Below are positions 59,197-64,000 of a stretch of 64,000 bases of DNA, one piece after another (position 1 is the stretch's first letter; each line of letters opens with the position of its first letter). The stretch is from Pseudobacter sp051955275 (GTDB taxonomy: Bacteria > Bacteroidota > Bacteroidia > Chitinophagales > Chitinophagaceae). Below the pieces are notes generated by a model. That model was given only the letters and a program-made list of their open reading frames with translations. It did not search any database and was not told the DNA's origin. The stretch covers positions 1 through 64,000 of the forward strand of contig NZ_JBQCGW010000219.1 of assembly GCF_051955275.1 (NCBI RefSeq), written 5' to 3'. The translations under genes were made by a program, and so were the position numbers.

Positions 59197-62100
59197 ATGT
59201 ATAAGATATGGTTGGTACTGGCATTATATATTGTATGGGTTCCGGTATCTGCGCAGGACAAGGCGGAACTGGTAATACCGGAAGGACACCGGATGGGGCA
59301 AATCCTTGATATCCTCTTTAACCATGAAAATGTTATTACTATCGGTTATAAGCAACTGATGTTCTGGAAGCGGAGATCAGGAGCTTTGGTTAAAAAGATA
59401 GAGGGTATTGAAACATCGAGCGCCCCTTACATATCCGAAATCTATAATAAATCCTGCAACCGGATAGTGGTGATCTGCAACAATAGCAAAAATGTAAAAA
59501 TCATCAACCTGGAAAATGGCAGAACGATATCCGAAATCAATGACAGCTCAGGAACCTTCGAGGAGGCTATCCTGAGCGCGGATGGAAAGTTGTTTGCCAC
59601 CGCATTCAAAATGCCTTCAGCAAGTGTTACCAATGCAAATTACAGGATCAGCATCTGGGATGCAGAAACAGGGAAATTATTGCAGGAACCAGGCCTACTC
59701 CCAAGTCTGAGCTATCAGGGAAAAAGGATTCAGTTCAGTAACAATTGCAGGAAATTACTCATGTTCAACCATGCCTCTGTAAGGATTTGGGATATTACAA
59801 GTGGCAGGCAAAGCAGGGAACTAAAAACGAACCTGAATGGAAAAATCACAAGCGCCATGTTCAATTCCCAGGATAACAAAATATTGTCTAAGGTTGGCAT
59901 TTCAAATATAGCCATCTGGGATGTTAATACAGGCGACATTCTCCATGAAATAAAAGTACCGGAACTCGTTTCTGAAAAGCCCGGAGTGATTGCAGTTGCC
60001 ATATTCGATGCAGCATTCACCCCGGATGGTAAAAAAGCGATTATATATTACCGTGATACAGTCAGAATATGGAACCTGGAAGCAGGTAGACCTGCAGGTA
60101 TAGTTCATGGAAATCCATTTATGCATGGGGCCGTCACCGTCAGCAATGATGGTAAAAGGGTGATTACAGCCTGCAAAGACAGTACAGCCAGGATCTGGGA
60201 CCTGGAAACAACTAAAGAGATTTACAACCTGCCAATCAGTTCAGGAGCAAAAAATGAGAAATATGCCAGCTACAGCGCCGATGGAAAAACGATCCTGACA
60301 AGTTCCAGGGAAACAGGAAAATGGACCGTTTGGGATGCCGCTACGGGTTCAAAGATCAGCCAGCAGCAGGGAGGCATGTCCGGAATTGACTTTGTCAAAT
60401 ACAGCGGGGATGGCAATGACCTGGCTACGGCATTTAATTACAATGATGCTCCTCAGGTCAGGAATAAAAACAATTACGCGTTGAAGTATGAATTGAAAGG
60501 CAGTGCCAACTCTCCCACCAGCCTGCAGGTAAACGCCCCCGGAAAGAACATTGCTATCGGATACAATAACGGCAGAGTATTGGTACATAATATGGAAACC
60601 GGATTGCAGGAACTTAATATCCAGGCACATTCCAATAGCATTGCAAAGCTCTTGTACAGTCCTTCAGGTAAACAAATAATTACCACCTCTTCTGATGGAA
60701 CGGCAAAATTGTGGGAAGCGAAAACCGGCACCCTGTTGAAAACCTTCATTCATGGAAAAAAAACCGGTTCTTATGTAAATGCTGTATTCAGCCCTGATAG
60801 CAAAAAAATACTGACCTTCCGATACGATGACAGCGTGGCAAAAATCTGGGATATAAGAAATGACACCTCAATATGCACTATTAATGGGTTCAAAAAAAGC
60901 TCTACAGGCGCCAGCTTCAATGCAAACGGCAAAAGGTTATTGACAACATCTATTAGCGAAATCCAATTATGGAATACAGCTACAGGAAAATTAATATCGA
61001 GCACCTGGGGACCATCTGCTTTTTTTTCAAACAATGGAAATGTTTTAATCTCTGCAGATTTCAAGAAGATCAATTTTTACAATACGGAAAATGGTCAAAA
61101 GATCCGGGAATTGAAACTTGACATCTACTATAATTTTCATAAGTCGGAACTTACACCAGATGGTGAAAATATCCTGGCCCTCAAAGAAGAGGCGCCAGTA
61201 TTACTAAACCTCGAGACCGGTAAAGAAACTGTTTGCTTTTTCGAAGATCAGTCTGTATGGGACATGGGCCTGAGCCCCAACGGAAACTATCTGCAAAACA
61301 GTTCCTATCATAATTTCAATCTGCAGGATGCCAGAACCGGCAAGCTGTTATTGTCAGTCCCTCAAAATAATGTAAACCATGGTGCCACTGCATTCAGCAA
61401 AGACAGTAAAACGCTCATCATCCTCAGTGATTATGCCGTAAACTTCTGGGACGTGGAAAAGAAAGAGTTTCTTTACAGCTTCTACTCTATCGATTCCACC
61501 GATTACCTCTGCGTAGATAAGGACAGCAGATATGACGGTACCAACAATGCCATCAAACTGCTCAATTTTAATTGTAATATGGAACTGATCGGATTAGACC
61601 AGGTGAAAGAACCCCTCTGGGAACCCAACCTGGTCAACAAGATCGTCACCGGCGAAGAGATGGAAGCAAAGAAGCTTTCTGATGTGGATATATGCGGATA
61701 CACTCCTCTGGTTTCCACTGCAGAAAACGAAAAAGAGTACATTTATACCGTTACCCCGCGTAAAGGCGGACTCGGCGAAAGCATTGTTTATGTAAACAAT
61801 ATCGCCATCAGCAGTTACGACAATTCCCAACTGACCAGGACCGGCAATACACAACAGTTGCGCGTGAACAAGGACTCCCTGAAACAATTCTTCAGAGACG
61901 ATATCAGCAACAATGTTTCAATCAAAGCCTTCACTTCCGACAATGAGATCTTTGCCCGCGGCGACGAATTCTTCTTTCATGATCCCGTAAAACGGCGCGG
62001 CCCGGTGAATATGTATGCCATCATCATTGGCGTCAGTGATTACAAAGGAACAGAACTAGATCTTCGCTATCCTGCCAAAGACGCGAACGACCTCTCCAAT

Positions 62101-63186
62101 GCACTTGGCATTGCAGCCCGGAAATTATTGAACGGCGACGGAAAGGAACATGTTTTCATCTATAACCTCAATACCAGCAACACACGCACTCAATACCCCG
62201 ACAAACAGAGCATTCGTCAGGTGTTTGAAATGGTGGGCAACAGAGCCACTGCCAACGATATCGTTTTTGTTTTTGCCGGAGGCCACGGCGTGCTGTACAA
62301 CCCGAAATACGGACCCGTACCGTCAAGAAAACAATTCTATTTTCTGACAGCAGATGCCTCTAAAAACTCAGATTACTCTCAAACCGGCATCAGCATGACC
62401 GAGCTGGGCGAATGGATGAAGCCGCACAATATCAGGGCGCAAAAACGCATCCTTATCTTCGACGCGTGCAACAGTGGCCAGGCCATTGATGACCTCATGG
62501 CAGGTGTTCGCGCCAAAGGAGATGAAACCGGTCGCATCAAAGCACTGGAGCGCCTGAATGAAAGATCAGGCATGTTCATTCTCTCCGCTGCTGCCAGCGA
62601 TCAGAACGCTTATGAAATGGGACTCTACTCACAGGGCGTTCTCACCTATGCCTTACTGAAAGTGATCAGGGAACAACCCGCTATCCTGGAAGACGGCAGG
62701 TTCCTGAACGTAGACAAATGGTTTACAGCCGCAGAAAAAAAGGTGATCGATATCATCAGCAAAACCCGCGTACGGCAACAGCCTCAAAAATTCACCACCG
62801 GTGGATTCAATATCGGGATCGTGGACAATGAAGTGATCAGCAGGATCGTACTGGCAAAAGAAAAACCATTGTTCAGCAGTAGCATCTTCCTGCACGGCTC
62901 TGTCAAACACGACGATATAAAACTCACTAAAGAAGTAAACAGGGCGCTAAGCCTGTTACAGACGGATCTCAATTCAGTAGCATTCATTCCGGAAACAGAA
63001 TCTCCTGATGCTTACACACTCACCGGCGCTTATGAGATCAATGGCCCTGCCATTAACATGACGGTGAATGTAACACTGAACTCAACTATCAGATACAGTT
63101 TCCCTGTCAAAGGCACCAGGAATGATATTCCGGCCCTTGCCATGGAAATTGCACGCAAGGCAGGCGCCTGGGCAGGAAAGAAATAA
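59197..63186 (+). CDS. Secreted WD40-caspase (peptidase C14-like) protein
   Basis: A 1329-residue exported protein (signal peptide 1-19, ending VSAQ). Residues about 30-820 hold about 11-13 WD40-type repeats with WD-like ends (ISIWDAETGKLL, VRIWDITSGRQ, IAIWDVNTGDIL, ARIWDLETTKEI, AKIWDIRND), enough for two propellers. A short beta region (about 845-930) leads to the caspase-like domain (about 939-1215), beginning MYAIIIGVSDYKG. The catalytic dyad is complete: His1030 in FAGGHG and Cys1091 in DACNSGQ. An unrecognised C-terminal domain spans about 1220-1329. It is the third gene of the sigma/anti-sigma run. Proteolytic activity and substrate are inferred. Confidence 0.9.
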   Translation: MYKIWLVLALYIVWVPVSAQDKAELVIPEGHRMGQILDILFNHENVITIGYKQLMFWKRRSGALVKKIEGIETSSAPYISEIYNKSCNRIVVICNNSKNVKIINLENGRTISEINDSSGTFEEAILSADGKLFATAFKMPSASVTNANYRISIWDAETGKLLQEPGLLPSLSYQGKRIQFSNNCRKLLMFNHASVRIWDITSGRQSRELKTNLNGKITSAMFNSQDNKILSKVGISNIAIWDVNTGDILHEIKVPELVSEKPGVIAVAIFDAAFTPDGKKAIIYYRDTVRIWNLEAGRPAGIVHGNPFMHGAVTVSNDGKRVITACKDSTARIWDLETTKEIYNLPISSGAKNEKYASYSADGKTILTSSRETGKWTVWDAATGSKISQQQGGMSGIDFVKYSGDGNDLATAFNYNDAPQVRNKNNYALKYELKGSANSPTSLQVNAPGKNIAIGYNNGRVLVHNMETGLQELNIQAHSNSIAKLLYSPSGKQIITTSSDGTAKLWEAKTGTLLKTFIHGKKTGSYVNAVFSPDSKKILTFRYDDSVAKIWDIRNDTSICTINGFKKSSTGASFNANGKRLLTTSISEIQLWNTATGKLISSTWGPSAFFSNNGNVLISADFKKINFYNTENGQKIRELKLDIYYNFHKSELTPDGENILALKEEAPVLLNLETGKETVCFFEDQSVWDMGLSPNGNYLQNSSYHNFNLQDARTGKLLLSVPQNNVNHGATAFSKDSKTLIILSDYAVNFWDVEKKEFLYSFYSIDSTDYLCVDKDSRYDGTNNAIKLLNFNCNMELIGLDQVKEPLWEPNLVNKIVTGEEMEAKKLSDVDICGYTPLVSTAENEKEYIYTVTPRKGGLGESIVYVNNIAISSYDNSQLTRTGNTQQLRVNKDSLKQFFRDDISNNVSIKAFTSDNEIFARGDEFFFHDPVKRRGPVNMYAIIIGVSDYKGTELDLRYPAKDANDLSNALGIAARKLLNGDGKEHVFIYNLNTSNTRTQYPDKQSIRQVFEMVGNRATANDIVFVFAGGHGVLYNPKYGPVPSRKQFYFLTADASKNSDYSQTGISMTELGEWMKPHNIRAQKRILIFDACNSGQAIDDLMAGVRAKGDETGRIKALERLNERSGMFILSAAASDQNAYEMGLYSQGVLTYALLKVIREQPAILEDGRFLNVDKWFTAAEKKVIDIISKTRVRQQPQKFTTGGFNIGIVDNEVISRIVLAKEKPLFSSSIFLHGSVKHDDIKLTKEVNRALSLLQTDLNSVAFIPETESPDAYTLTGAYEINGPAINMTVNVTLNSTIRYSFPVKGTRNDIPALAMEIARKAGAWAGKK

Positions 63187-63191
63187 TGTTT

Positions 63192-63215
63192 GGGCCTCCA
63201 TCAGGAAGCCCTTTT
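63192..63215 (+). terminator. Terminator after the WD40-caspase gene
   Basis: GGGC-C-TCC and GGA-A-GCCC pair around the loop ATCA with one mismatch, followed by TTTT and a T-rich stretch. It lies within 10 bp of the caspase stop codon and closes the sigma/anti-sigma/caspase unit. Confidence 0.65.
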
Positions 63216-63279
63216 AATTTTTCTTTTTTTCTGAAGACTCTGATCCCGGTGAAATATTGATGGGAAATCCCCCCCTGTC

Positions 63280-64000
63280 CTATTCACTTCGCAGGCTCTT
63301 AACGGGGTTGGCCAGCGCGGCCCTGATGGATTGAAAACTGACAGTAACGATGGCTATCACAAAGGCCGTAATGCCCGCGATGGCAAAGACCTGCCAGCCG
63401 ATACCGGTACGATAGGCAAATTGCTCCAGCCATTTATTCATTACATACCAGCTTATGGGAATAGCCATCACTACCCCGATGCCTACCAGGCGGATGAAAT
63501 CCCCGGCCAGGATGCGGATGATATTTGGCACGGTAGCCCCCAGTACCTTCCGTACACCGATCTCACGCGTACGCACCTGCGCAGTGTACGCCACCAATCC
63601 GAGTAATCCCAGGCATGAGATCAGGATAGCGATCATGGAAAAGATATTGTACAGAGACCCGGTCCTGATCTCTGACTTGTACAGGCTCTTGTAGGAGTCA
63701 TCCAGGAAATTATAACTGAAATCAAATCCGGTATTGTATTGTTTCCATACAGCTTCTGCTGCAGCCAGGGCTTTCGGCGCATCCTGGCCGGTTGTCTTTA
63801 TATATAATTGTCCGAAGTGATTGGGTTTTCTGTATTGAAAAATGGCAGGCTTTATGGATTGCCGGAGGCTCTGAAAATGAAAATCCTTTACCACACCAAT
63901 TACGGTACCCATGGTATTCCACAGCTTGAACTTAGCGCCGATGGGGTTTTCCAGCCTTGCGGCTTTAACAGCTGTTTCATTCAGGATGAAATGCATACTG
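63280..64000 (-). CDS. FtsX-like ABC transporter permease (N-terminus beyond window)
   Basis: The frame is open to the window edge, leaving about 240 C-terminal residues. The visible part is the end of the periplasmic MacB-type domain (NETAVKAARLENPIG, VIGVVKDFHFQSLRQ) and the C-terminal FtsX domain with three helices (IFSMIAILISCLGLLGLVAY, then QVRTREIGVRKVLGAT; FIRLVGIGVVMAIPISWYVM; VFAIAGITAFVIAIVTVSF) and the family ending LANPVKSLRSE. Bacteroidota encode many such permeases, usually with a duplicated FtsX module of about 800 residues. It acts in the inner membrane with an ABC ATPase outside this window. Confidence 0.92.
   Translation of the reverse strand, partial: SMHFILNETAVKAARLENPIGAKFKLWNTMGTVIGVVKDFHFQSLRQSIKPAIFQYRKPNHFGQLYIKTTGQDAPKALAAAEAVWKQYNTGFDFSYNFLDDSYKSLYKSEIRTGSLYNIFSMIAILISCLGLLGLVAYTAQVRTREIGVRKVLGATVPNIIRILAGDFIRLVGIGVVMAIPISWYVMNKWLEQFAYRTGIGWQVFAIAGITAFVIAIVTVSFQSIRAALANPVKSLRSE

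Overview
The window reads as chromosome of a member of Bacteroidota, most likely family Chitinophagaceae. The basis is three SusC/SusD outer-membrane uptake pairs, two FecI-type sigma/FecR anti-sigma pairs, a GldG-type ABC permease, -7 promoter boxes of the TAnnTTTG kind, and almost no Shine-Dalgarno sequences. No rRNA, tRNA, CRISPR array, insertion sequence or phage gene was seen. Genes are dense and mostly in long co-directional runs.

Layout. 1-5.8 kb holds housekeeping and accessory genes: a truncated MscS channel, an SDR oxidoreductase with an AraC regulator, a saccharopine-dehydrogenase-like enzyme, a MORN-repeat secreted protein and a YdcF-like protein. 5.9-14.5 kb (minus strand) is a FecI/FecR-controlled SusC/SusD locus whose last gene encodes a secreted double beta-propeller protein. 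14.6-17.2 kb carries two divergent single-domain response regulators and a two-PAS histidine kinase. 17.2-37.9 kb (minus strand) is a polysaccharide utilisation locus (PUL): a GntR-family regulator, a Na+/sugar symporter, three clan GH-D alpha-galactosidase-type enzymes, a GH95 enzyme, a sialate-O-acetylesterase-like esterase, SusC/SusD and two discoidin-like surface lipoproteins. It appears to be two operons, and a similar triple-repeat site lies immediately downstream of the -7 box of each. 38.1-40.6 kb is an S9 peptidase. 41.0-56.6 kb (plus strand) is one long run: ECF sigma, FecR, SusC with an STN signalling domain, SusD, two lipoproteins, an ABC ATPase, a fused ABC-2 permease/GldG protein and two tandem minimal MutS-like ATPases, closed by a strong terminator. 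56.9-63.2 kb holds a secreted protein of unknown function, then a sigma factor, a one-pass TPR anti-sigma-like protein and a secreted WD40-caspase. The window ends in a truncated FtsX-type permease.

Most interesting points. (1) The overlapping sigma/TPR-anti-sigma genes followed by a periplasmic caspase-like protease suggest a protease-gated transcription switch. (2) The twin MutS-like ATPases and GldG-type ABC system are attached to a TonB-transducer operon. (3) A family of long palindromic intergenic repeats (two full copies, one half copy, one remnant) sits just downstream of stop codons. (4) A 5-bp-period triple repeat sits at both PUL promoters and is the likely operator of the GntR-type regulator.
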